64,000 nucleotides of DNA from Talinum fruticosum (lineage: Eukaryota; Streptophyta; Magnoliopsida; Caryophyllales; Talinaceae): positions 4,357,001-4,421,000 of the forward strand of contig JAITYX010000028.1 of NCBI GenBank assembly GCA_021018815.1, given 5' to 3'. Numbering within the stretch: the first letter of the stretch is position 1; every line of letters starts with the position of its first letter. This document shows positions 1 to 10,978 of the stretch, piece after piece. The notes beneath the pieces were generated by a model. That model was not told the DNA's origin. It was given only the letters and a program-made list of their open reading frames with translations, and made no database searches. The translations under genes were made by a program, and so were the position numbers.

Positions 1-2155
1 AAATGTTAAAATGTAATTTGTTTATTGGTACAAGTTAAAGTTCTTGCTTTCATTGTAAGTCACTCTCGTTATTGGTTAAAGATAATATAACCTAAGTTAA
101 ATATATGTGTTAGACTCGCTAGTAGCCTTGCCCTTTCCTTAGGTAAGGGTGGCTATGACGACTCCCGATCTGTTTCGATGCGCTAATCACTAGTTAGCGG
201 TTTAATTAGACTAAACTAGTGATTATAGGTTAGAGGGCGTTACGAGGCACTCGGTTCGGGTGTAGATATAAATGAATGGGTGGCATCGGAATCAAATAAA
301 ACATAAAAATGCTTTGAATTTAAAAAGAGTACTAGTGACAACTCCCTTCTATAAGCTTTACTGTCTTCCTGGGCAAACATTCACTAAATGATTAAGGCTA
401 CCCACTCGATAGTGTATTGAGGTATGATTTGTTCAACTACCTTTCCCACACGGTTCGAAGTAGATGATGGACGACCCTTGTTAGAACTAGGAGCAGGTTT
501 TTTTGAACTACATTCTAAATTTTATTATTACACTTCTTTTCGAGTTTTCGGGGTTTAAGGCCCTTAGTTTGCTCTTTACTCGCTCAACCTCTGTTGCTCC
601 TTCATATGATTCTTGATAATCTTTGATAGGTTGGCTAGCAAGTTGATGTCAAACATAATAAGCCAAGCATTCCTCAAATCTTATCATTTTCATCCTATTA
701 ATAGTGATACGAGTTTGGGGCAAATCTGGATAGCTCCATGAATTTCTAACATCATCGATATGTTGTTCATTTTCAACTTTAGGAACTCTTTTTCCTTTTT
801 GTTGTTAGACTATTATCGGGTAAAATTTCGCTCTAATCTTTTCTATAAATTTATCCCAAGTGAACTCAGGCCCTCGAAATGTGTTCTTCATTGTGCTCTA
901 CCATATTTTTGCTTAACCTATCGTAGGGATAAGCCCTTCCGTTCCACCCGTCAACAAACAACCTTTACTGATTTCAAGAGTGAGTTTAGGTGATGCATTA
1001 AAGACAAGCATACAACATATTAAGATGCAAAAATTAAATCAACCAAGGCATGCTAAAGAAAGTGACAAAAGCATATATGAAAGCGATAAATGAAAGCGAT
1101 AAAGAAAATGAAAAGAAAAGCAAAAGAAAGCGAAAACAAAAATAAACGATTGCATTGGGAGGAGGAATTAAAAGAAACAATTACATTCTTCTCCACAATA
1201 CCAAAAGCAATAAATAAAGGAAAATTAAATAAACCATAGTTGAAGGCAAATTTCGCGCCCTTAGGTTGTCCAACCTGCTGATTTGGGTCTCGAATCGGAT
1301 CTAACAGCGTGATAGTGGTGACTAGAAAAGAAACCAAAAGATCAAAATATAAGAAGGTGCATTTAGTAGCTCTTAATTTGGTTTCAGTGAGGATAACATA
1401 CAGGAAGAATCGTATGTAAAATGAGAGCCTAAGCTCTCTATTTATAGGAGAAGATTAGGTCACAAATGACCTAGGGTTTCGACTGAAACAACCGTCCAAA
1501 ATGGGCAGAAAACCGACCAGCGAGAATCATAAAAACCGAACCAAATCAAGCTTGGACTAGATCCTGGGAATAGTGCTATGATGCGTGGTGCCAGCCATAA
1601 ACGTCATCATATGGACTCCACTTCCTTTCGTGTTGCGGTTGAACTCGAAGTGAAACGCGAGCATTTGGGGGCAAAATCCCCGAAACCCGGCGCCGACCTT
1701 GAACTGTGTCGTTTTATGAAAGTGAGCTTCGTGTCTCGGTTGAATGCTTGGAGCAAAACGCAGCGTTTTGATGATGTTTTACCATAAAACACGGCACCGG
1801 CCAATGTAGCGTCGTGTGGACGAGTTTAGATTCGTGTCTCGGTTGGATGCTTGAAGGTGAAATGCGGAATTTTAAGTGTAGCAAGGTGTCTGTACGTGGC
1901 ACCGACCAAGGGTTGACTCTAGAGCGTTAAGCCGAGCATGAACCAGCTGAAAGAAATAGGTTTTGGACCAGCCCAAAGAAAAAAAGGTTCAATTTTTGGT
2001 ACTAAAGGGTTTTTGTGGTTTAATGGCTTCAGTTATGACAATCGGACTCCGACCGTGATCCGAATCCTCAAACAAAGCTGGGATTTAATCACCAAATTGA
2101 CAAAATAAAATACATAAATAAAAGAGATAAGGATGACACGTTTTAGGTATCTACA
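1..2155 (-). mobile_element. Degenerate Tat/Ogre-like Gypsy element: LTR, leader and gag relic
   Basis: Read on the minus strand, sequence starting at 2155 opens with TGTAGATACCTAAAACGTGT, which resembles the start of Tat/Ogre LTRs as I remember them. A TATA-like box (CTATAAATAGAG) lies near 1440. A leader rich in AAGCGATAAA-type words follows at about 1190-900. At about 880-610 a broken reading frame gives FTWDKFIEKIRAKFYP and then KGK-FLKLK pieces, which resemble the Retrotrans_gag core of Ty3/Gypsy elements. The frame has many stops and shifts, so the element is dead. The inner LTR end, a primer site and a second LTR were not found. The part at 1-600 is unresolved and could belong to the same or another relic. 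Confidence 0.45.
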
Positions 2156-3176
2156 AGGGCGTTACACTTACGTTGTTGCATTTTAAACCTAAAAAGTTGC
2201 AAAATCAATACTCTAGCTACATATTATTGAATTTTGGCTAGGAGCTACTTGAATGCTATTCGGTATTCTAATCTCTTGGCTCATTTTCAGCTAGTCATTA
2301 CTCCACCAAGTACTCTCATCATTTCCCTACATTATTCTACATCCACAAATTCCACAAAAGCCTCATTCATACTTGCTCATCCACCGTCACGCTTCCGGAT
2401 CCGGTTTGAGAATCAAGATCGGCATGTGGGATAACCCGAGGGCACTCAACTCTTTTGTGACCTCCAACGGTTATTTAAATTTATGTCTTTTTATCACTTT
2501 CCGTATTGTGGATTTAAGGATGTAATCATTTTTAATTCCTCCCAACCCGCTGTAATTTATTTTATCGCTTTTCTTTTTGCTTATCTTTACTGCTTTCGGT
2601 ACTACTTTCTTATTTGCTTTATCGCTTCTGCACATATTTGGTTGATTTAATTTTCTGTATTCACATGCCATGTGCTTGTTTGAAACATATTTCTTAAACT
2701 CACAACTTAAATTAGTAGAGGTCGTCTATTGAAGGGCGGAATGGAAGGGTTTATCCCTACATTTTGTACCTTCATCCCCGAGATTCTCGGTTCTAGACCG
2801 ATGGAGTCAATTTTGAGTCTCTTTCAAGCTTAGTTTTATCATACTCGATTGGAAGAGATTGTTTTTATTTTTGTTAGTTTTTTATTTTCAAAACTCACTG
2901 GCGACTCTCTTTTCTCTATTTTTCTTTCTCTAAAAAGTGCACCTCAACCTTTTTGATTTAAAGTGGCAAAAACAAAAAAATTATTTACGGCAACCTGAGC
3001 CATGGACTCGGACTAACCATTCGAGTCACAGACCCATGGCCGATGCCGATGACCATACCGTGCTCGGCTTTTAGAAGCGTCGGCCGGTCACTGAGCAAGA
3101 CTTTAGTCCAAATCAATGTTGCCACACTATTTTGGCCCAAAAGCCTTGCGGCGGAATTGAATTTAAATTTTTGTTA
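2156..3176 (+). mobile_element. Inverted partial copy of the Gypsy leader
   Basis: The segment at about 2500-2780 is the reverse-complement homologue of 900-1190. Both arms share the run of AAGCGATAAA-like words, AAATTAAATCAACCAA, and a stretch ending CTTATCCCTAC or TTTATCCCTAC. A TGGCGACTCTC-like word near 2901 recalls the tRNA-Arg primer site of Tat/Ogre elements, but no adjacent LTR end was found. The rest, up to the CACTA insertion point at 3177-3179, has no recognised coding content. Confidence 0.35.
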
Positions 3177-3179
3177 TCT
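3177..3179. repeat. CACTA target-site duplication, left (TCT)
   Basis: TCT precedes CACTACTAG on the left and is repeated at 16447-16449 after the right terminus. Three-base duplications are the rule for CACTA elements. Confidence 0.85.
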
Positions 3180-3186
3180 CACTACT

Positions 3187-3490
3187 AGAAAACTAACAAT
3201 TAGCGACGGAAAATTGTCAAATAGCGACGGATTTTCGAAAATAGTGACGTAATTAGCGACGGAAATATACCGTCGCCAAAAGTCAGTCGCTAAAATTTAG
3301 CAACGAAAATTCCCAAATCCGTCGCTATTTAGCGACGGAAGCTGCTCAGTAGCTTATGTAAATCAGCAACAGAATGTGGTTTCAGTCGCTGATTTTAGCG
3401 ACGAAATTGTGGTATTTCCGTCACTGTTTTCCGTCGCCGATCCGCGCAGATCCGTCTTTGTTCCGTCGCTATCCGTCGCTATCTTGGCAG
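3187..3490. repeat. CACTA subterminal repeats (distal end)
   Basis: About a dozen copies of AGCGACGGA and its complement TCCGTCGCT are spaced every 15-30 bases, some with one mismatch (AGCAACGA, GTGACG). They mirror those at the other end of the element and are the likely sites for the TNP1/TnpA-type DNA-binding protein. Confidence 0.85.
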
Positions 3491-3754
3491 AATTCCAAAA
3501 TAATTTTTCTAATTTTTCGTTACCCTAGTACAAAAATTGTGAATGGATATACAAATCCAACATTCACATATGTGACAATTACATTTGGCATTTACATATG
3601 CCGACCACAAAGTACTCATCCAAGTTGGTTATACAAATCCAACATACATGTTCAAAATTATGAACAATCCAAACATATTTAAAACCAATTCACAAGTTCA
3701 AAAAATAACCATACAAAAGTTCACAACAAACCATAAACACATTATGTGAAAAGT

Positions 3755-5660
3755 TCACAAAATGTTCACCAATACACAAAAGTTCACAATGAATTCAGGG
3801 TCCTCACTCTTCCTCTTCCTCATCCTCTTCCTCTTCCTCTTCCTCTTCCTCTTGTGGTTGTACTCGGTCGACGAGTGAGATCCGGATGCTTGCTGAGATT
3901 CCATAAATTCGGTGAAGCGTGCTATTGACTCAGCGAAACTATCCACCTTTTCTTTAAGCTGCCTATTTTCCAACCTAAGCACACGAGCATGCTCAATCCA
4001 TTGATTTAACTCGGAAGTTAAATTATGCACTTGTTGCTCTCAAATCCGAGTCATCCGGAGTAAAAGCTTTCGGTGATTTGAAGGACATGGTTGGTTTTAA
4101 GTTTTTAGCCTCGGATCTAACTCCATAAATGCGACCTTTCTTGTTCGCGTTGGCTTTGACCCACAACTCATGTTGTGAAGGGGTGGAGACATGATCCACG
4201 GAAGAGTTGGGGTCATCGGTAGAAGGTTGAGTGAGTTGAGTGTTTTGTAACTCTTGCCACTCTTTTTGAAACTTGTCCTAAATAATATATAAATATTTAA
4301 GGCATGTAACTATCACGAGGTTGTCAAAGAAGACCATATATTGAAAAATATAAAAATTGCATATATAAGGTTACTCACACAAATGGCCTTGGATTTTTGT
4401 TGACCCATTCGTCCTTTTTTGTTTTGTGGGTTCGTGAAAATAGTTGGGTCGGTAGAGGCTGAACTCCTTTAAGCTCCTTCATCTAAATATAAAAAAGTTA
4501 GTAGAAATTCAATTTACTAATATGAACATGTTAATAGTTGCATGCATAATCACCAATAAAGGGGTATGTACCAATCGCCGCTTATGCTCAGTCATATGGA
4601 TTGAGCCACAAGTATGGAGCGATGAACCAAGTCCACCTTGATCAGCATGCCGGTTTTTCTAAGCTCTGCTAACATAACTTCTTGTAGTCGGCAGTTTCCC
4701 AATATTCCAACAACTCTCACCAGTAGTTGTCACCCAACCATTTCGGCTTCTTCTTATTTTTCCTTGCCTTCGAGCATGAAGTCCTTTAATCGATCACTTC
4801 CTTTCTTCTCAAAATTTCTTCTTATTTGGAGTTCATCGGTTGGACACCAAGTGAAAATTTTATGTATAAATGAAAAAGTAGTTTATAAGTTATGAAATTA
4901 TAATATATAATACTCAAACATGCACAATAAGTCATTATGTTATCTCAAATTCGGAAAACTAAAGATTTGTCATTACCTTGAACTCGGAAAACCACGGATC
5001 ACATTGTGATCGAGGAACTTTACCCCATATAGGCCATGCTCCCTTATACTTACTTTGGAAGAGGTGGGAAATCGTGCCCACAACTTTATCAATGGGGAAG
5101 AAACTAATCAAGAAACATAGAAAATAGTTAGTTATACTATTCTACTATTAAGCTTAATTTATTTTATTACTTATTATCACACTTACCCTTCACCATCCGG
5201 CTCAATCCGAATCTTTTCCCGGTGCTAGCATTGCTTGAATCAAGACTAGCATGCTCGTTGCCTGCATCAGTTGGCCCATCATTTGTAGGCCTTTGTGGTT
5301 CCCTTTGTTCGCCACCAACGTGGATGCGTGGTATAAGGGCCGTACCATATTGGTTATATGCGTACGTACTCGGGCGGGTTTGAGTACATATGAGTGTGTT
5401 GAGAATATGGAGGGTTTGGGATGAAAGACCCACCCATTGGGCTTTGCATGTGTGGGATGTTTGGAGGTTAGAAATAAGGAGGGTTGGGAATGAATGACCC
5501 ACCCATTAGAGTTTGGTTGTAAGGGAGTGTGGAGATAGTGCTCCACCTACAGGAGACTGAAGGTTAAGAGGGTTTTGAGAGGGGGTAGAAGTGCTTACAT
5601 CATTACCTTCACCATCGATGCGACGTTTCTAGCCCTTCCCCAAGTAGCTGATCTTTTCGA
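3755..5660 (-). pseudogene. TNP1-like (Ptta/En/Spm, Transposase_24-type) CACTA accessory protein relic
   Basis: Minus-strand pieces run from about 5660 to 3755. The amino-terminal part is RGR-rich. The middle (about 4260-4080) reads HELWVKANANKKGRIYG, which resembles the conserved ELW-K...G core of the plant Transposase_24 family. The carboxy-terminal 91 residues (4030-3755) form a heptad-like segment around ENRQLKEKVDSFAES and then a Lys-Arg repeat encoded by an expanded hexanucleotide tract (3810-3853). In CACTA elements the product would bind the subterminal repeats and bridge the two ends; that is family knowledge. Stops and frame changes break the gene, and some breaks may be introns. 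It lies just downstream of the TNP2 relic in the same orientation, the usual CACTA order. Confidence 0.7.
3810..3853. repeat. CTTCCT hexanucleotide microsatellite
   Basis: About seven tandem units of CTTCCT lie inside the TNP1 relic and encode a Lys/Arg run on the minus strand. Confidence 0.85.
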
Positions 5661-5989
5661 CCTGCCTCGACCTCTCTCCATATTTCCTAACATAAACAAC
5701 ATAAAAACATTATTAGTAAACATCCAACGAGTTAAAGCGATTCAATATAAAACAACATATAAACATTAGTAAACATATAAATATGTAAGCGTTAGATATA
5801 AATATTCTTCTATTAAGAAATTACGCTTCAATTGTTTCACCTTCATTACATTAATAAGAATTCATTTGATTGCAACATAAATGAAAGTTATTCAATATAA
5901 AACAAACAAAAAAAGAACATCGTCAACTAGCCATCATCCTCATCATCGAGTATCATCATCGTCTTCTTCACTATCCTCTTCGAGCATCA

Positions 5990-8900
5990 TTAAATATGAG
6001 ATGTTCTTCTTCCTCATCGGTGATGTTATCATCATCCAATTCACCTTCTTCATCTTCTTCACCGTCCTCTTCTTCACTAACATCCTCAATCTCATCTTCT
6101 TAGTTTAAAATAACATCATCAACTAATTCTTCTGCTGATATTGAGTTATCAACCAAAGTGTCCAGCAAAGTTTCCATTATAGGATCGATCTGTACCCATA
6201 CTATCCTCTTGAAATGCAAGAGGAATAGTATATTTGTCATCAACTCGGCCCTTGGTTTTGCTGCCACTACAATGAACCAATTCAATTTTTCTCTAGGGAC
6301 CCCTTGTGGATATGACATATAACACACCTAACTTTCGAGTACTAGCAAATATGAAAGGATCGTACTTACGATAACGCCTTGTACGATGCACTTCAACATA
6401 CGAACTAAATTTATGGCATCGAGTTCCCCAAGGATGACTAAGGTCAAACTAATCGCATTTAAATAGCACACACATTTTTATTGGTTCACCAACATATTCA
6501 ACTTCAACTACTTCTTGCAAGATGCCGTAGTAATTATTTTCAACATGTCCTCCATCGGTTCCTTTCACACAAACACCACAATTGAAGGTCATCCTACCTT
6601 CATTTCGAGCCTCATTATGAAATAACATTCCATTCACCGTGTATGTTGTCCATGTTTTCACTCTCCTTAAAGGACCTTGAGCTAATTGCATCGTGTAAAC
6701 ATGTTTTTCATCATGATATACTCGATAATCTGAGTCAATAACATAGTATTGGTTTAGTTTATTAAAATTAAGAAACCAATACTAATAAATTTGAGGCATG
6801 AGCATTAAGTCTTAATATATGATACTCACAGACTCCTTTGAACCAGTCTTCGAACTCACTTTCCACCATTGCATCAATTGCGAGCATCACTAACATCAGC
6901 ATACATAGCTCGTTTTTGGTCTTCGAAGAGACGAGTTTAAATTGTTTATTAATATGACATCATCGTTGCGAAAAAAATTGATTGAAACGAGTGTTGTATA
7001 GGACAAGATAAACTCACTCAAGGTAAAGTTTAACTTTAGAACAATTCGAGTAAAACATGGACATATGCAACCGTCTTTTCCTTATCATCAAGGAAACGCA
7101 GAGTGAACTTCCCAACTGGAGCACCTTCTAGTATGAATACCGAAAGAGTAGGATTGTGGCATGGAACTTCACTCCCTTCATTTCGTCGACTTCTATAGCG
7201 CATACAAGGCACGTTAGAGCCGAAATAGTAAGATGCAAAATGTGTTTCTTCAAATCGTGCATATTTTTCAGCGATACTCCCTTCGAGCTTCGATTTGTTT
7301 CCTATGGATCTCTTCAATTGGCCAAAGAACCTCTCAAATGGATACATCCACCGGTATTGTACCGGACCACCCAATTTTGCTTCCTCCGCCAAGTGAACAG
7401 GCAAGTGTTCCATCACATTGAAGAACCTAGGAGGAAATATTGTTTCCAATTTACAAAGTGTTATTGAAATATTTCGATGCATTTGCTCTAACTCCGCATC
7501 TAATAAAACAGATGAGCAAAGGTTCTTCAAGAACTCACTAATTTTAATGAGAGGCGCTAAAACCTCGTCCGGAGTGCACTAAATGCTATTGGAAGAAGAC
7601 TCTCCATGAAAACATGACAATCATGACTTTTCATGCTATGGAACTTAGTGGAGTTTGGGTCTACAAGGTATGAAATGTTAGAACAAGTAATCATCCGGCA
7701 TTTTCAACTCTCTTGCCCATTCACATATTACCCTCTTCCGCTCCAATGTCAACACATATTTTGCCTTTGGTTTGAGAATTTTACCATTTACTCCATGCTT
7801 TAAATTCAACTCCATAAGATCACACAACTCTTCCAAATCCATTCTTGCTTTGATATCATCCTTTATTTTCCCAGGAATATCCATAACCAGTGTTAATTAT
7901 ATTCTCAAAAAGTTCTTTTCAATGTGCATCACATCTAGGTTGTGGCAAAGCAATTGATCTTTCCAATATGGAAGCTCCCAAAATATGCTTTGTTTTGTCC
8001 AATTATGATCCTTTTTGAACCCCGAAATGTTAATTTCTTGCTCTTCGTTACTTTGGGAAAGTTTTCAACCCATTGTTTTATTTCTTCCCCGTATATCGAC
8101 AAGGAGGACCCGAATGTATGGTTTTTCCTTTTGTAAATGATGTGCTATTTCTTCGAAACGCGTGACTTCGTGACAAAAATCGCCGATGGAAATCAAACCA
8201 TGAAATTTGCGCCCATTTCTAAATTTTAATGCTTTTTTTATTCATACATACCGGGATGACATGGCACCATGAGTTCTCCATCCGGACAACATACCATAAT
8301 CCGGAAATCATTAATGGTCCACATCAACGCAGCCTTCATGAGAAAGTTCTCACCTTTTGAAATATCATATGTTTCCACGCCATCTTCCCATAGTATTTTC
8401 AACTCGTCATTAAGAGGCTGCAAATACACATCAATTTTATTTTTCGGATTTGTAAGCCCTGGTATGATGCATGTCAAGAACATATAAGGCGTCGTCATGC
8501 ATAACTCTAGTGGTAGATTATAGGGTGTAACAATGATCGGCCGATTGAATAAGACCTTGAAGGTTGGCTGAATGGATTAAACCCATCCACGCACAAACCA
8601 AGTCTAATATTTCTAGGCTCAGTAGCAAATTCGGGGTGAACTCTATGAAAATGTTTCCATGCTTCACCATGTGAAGGATGATATAGGACACCATCCTCTC
8701 TTACATTCTCATAATGCCATCTCATGTGCTCTGCTGTGGTTTTTGAAGCAAACAAGCGCCGAAGTCTTGGTATTAATGGCAAGTAATGCATCCTTACAAA
8801 TGGAGTTCTTTGACTTTTTCCTTGTCTTTCCCTTTGATGCTTCCATCTCACATGACAACAAAACTTGCATGAATTAAGATTAATGTCCTCTTTGTAGAAC

Positions 8901-9632
8901 AACGTGCAACCTTTTCGACAATAATTAATTTTTTAAACATCCATCCCAAGATTTTTAATGACCTTCTTTGCATGGTGAATGTCACGAGGAACTCGGTTAT
9001 CAAGCGGACAAATCTCCTTCATAAGTTAAGCAATTTCATTAAAGCAATTTTGAGGCATGTTGTAGTCGAACTTGATGCTCAACATTCTAACGGTGGCAGC
9101 ACAACTCGGTGTGAGTTTCATTTCCTACCCACAAAGCTCGTTAGGCAGCCTCAACCATATTAAAGAAATTTTGGGCATAGGTATTTGGAGGCTCACTTGT
9201 AGAGCCTTGATTTGAGATCATGGCATCCGTAACCATATCATTCATGCGGTCGATATTTGATTCTACATCGCCGTAGTTCATATGATTGGAGCCACTTTCA
9301 TCATTGAATATGTTAGAAGTCATACCACCATCCTCATGTAAATGAGGATTTGTTTCTCCATGACTAGTCCAATACCAATAGTTTGGAAGAAAACCATATT
9401 GATAAAGGAGTAACTTAACTTCATCGGGATCCTTATACTTCTAATTTTTGCATTTACGACATGGACACCTATATTGTTGATTATGTACAAATTCCGATTG
9501 ACTTTTAGCATGTGCATCAAACTCCCCAACCCCATCTAAAAACTCTTGTCTATACCCAACTCTACCAGGTAATAACCTACGATACATCCATCTACGATGC
9601 GTAGGCCCATCCATATATATTCCGATTGACAT
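5990..9632 (-). pseudogene. TNP2-like CACTA transposase relic
   Basis: Minus-strand fragments occur in the usual order of TNP2/TnpD proteins. 9632-9441 is the amino-terminal Transpos_assoc domain, with GPTHRRWMYRRLLPGR and a CPCRKCKN cluster. 9323-9141 is an acidic linker. 8902-8507 (RMHYLPLIPRLRRLF, LCVDGFNPF) and 8498-8238 (IPGLTNPKNKIDVYLQPL, ALMWTINDF) belong to the Transposase_21 catalytic core. 7884-7678 and 7530-7036 (HLPVHLAEEAKLGGPVQYR, YPFERFFGQLK) match the DUF4218 region. 6691-6449 (YYGILQEVVEVEYVG, VLFKCDW) matches DUF4216. 6327-6100 and an acidic tail follow. Stop codons and frame changes separate the blocks, so no full-length transposase is expected, though some gaps may be introns. 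In an active element it would cut the CACTA termini. Confidence 0.85.
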
Positions 9633-9639
9633 TTAACAA

Positions 9640-10284
9640 TTTATTAAATTATTAATCAATACATGGAGATGTTATGATTATATTTCTTCTAGCTATAATG
9701 AACATAATATATATAACCATTATGCATTGAACATATACTTTTCTTATACATAAATTTCTTTAATTTCTATATTTTACTTGTAAGTATTTATGTCATAATT
9801 AAACTAATCATACCTAATTAGCATAAATAAACTCACACAAATATAATTGATTACATTATTTCTACTTAATTAGTATAAAATAAAGCACACACAATTATAA
9901 TTTATACAATTATTTCAAAATTTACAACAACCATTTCATTTCTAATTTCACACAACTAACTAATATTTATTAATAATTTGTCAAATGTTCAATAAATTTA
10001 TAAATAAACCACAAACAATTGCACATATATAAATCACAAATAACATTTACTTCAACTTTAACAATAATTTCTAACTAATCTAACCCCACATACTTTAAAC
10101 AACACAAATTCTATACATAACTAACATTTACTTCAATTTCAATAATAATTTCCAACAAATCTAGCCTCACATACTTTAAACAACAAATCATCTTTACATA
10201 AATAACATTTACTTCAACTTCAACAATAATTTCCAACGAATCTAAGCTCACATACTTTAAACAACACAACATCTATACATAAAT
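9640..10284. other. AT-rich CACTA interior between TNP2 start and MULE
   Basis: No open frame is recognisable. The stretch at about 10040-10280 holds three imperfect tandem units containing ACTTCAACTTCAACAATAAT and CTCACATACTTTAAACAACA words, each about 65-75 bases long. It is probably the first intron or leader of the TNP2 gene, ending where the MULE is inserted. Confidence 0.5.
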
Positions 10285-10293
10285 AACATAATT

Positions 10294-10450
10294 GAGTGCT
10301 CGGATTAAAATACCCTTAAACTCTCTAAAATTGTCAAAAATGCCACTAATTTAATCGATAGTAATCGTCTGCGACTAAGCTAGTAATTACGGTAAAAAAG
10401 CCACTGGAGGTTAAAGTGACCAGCTGAGGCCGGTAAAAACCCAGCCAATC
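10294..10450 (+). repeat. MULE left terminal inverted repeat
   Basis: Pairs with about 15475-15630 in reverse complement, with only scattered single-base differences over about 150 bp. It includes AATTTAATCGATAGTAATCG. Confidence 0.92.
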
Positions 10451-10978
10451 GGTCACAACCCACGAATGTTAACTGTTTAACGCAATTGAACTACCTCACT
10501 CTCTCTCTTCCCTCGTTTTGAATGAAACCGAAGAACATCTCTCTTCCCTCACTCGCTCTGTCTCTCTCTCTCTTCGCCATTTTCACTCACACTCTCTCTA
10601 TCTTGCTTGTAATTGGAAATTCAAACCCTAAATGGTGTTGATACCACTTGAAAACTAAGTAAAAGGTTGAGGCGATCAACTGCAAACAGGGGAAGGGGAT
10701 ACGAGAGGAACTGCGAGAAACCAACATACCAGGTAAGTTTTTTAGGGGTTTTATTTCGAAAATTATGACAAGTTGGGGTTGAATTATGAGATGTTGGTGT
10801 TCAAATTACTTTGTATAATGTTGATACTAAGTGAATTAGGTCTGAAATCGTAGTTTAAAATTGTTAAATGCTTGAAAGTTAGTATTTTGGGGATGTGGGA
10901 ATTACTCTGTTTGGGTATGAAGATTTTTTATGAATGTTTGTCATTATTTTTTACTTGATTATTTTTGTAATTTTCAGA

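Noticed and set aside
1578..1902. Overlapping frames of 60-70 residues on both strands, in a region with GTGTCTCGGTTGAATGCTTG repeated.
   Set aside because: They lie in a Gypsy LTR-like segment. The imperfect repeat (about 1729 and 1838) explains the shared words and no domain is visible.
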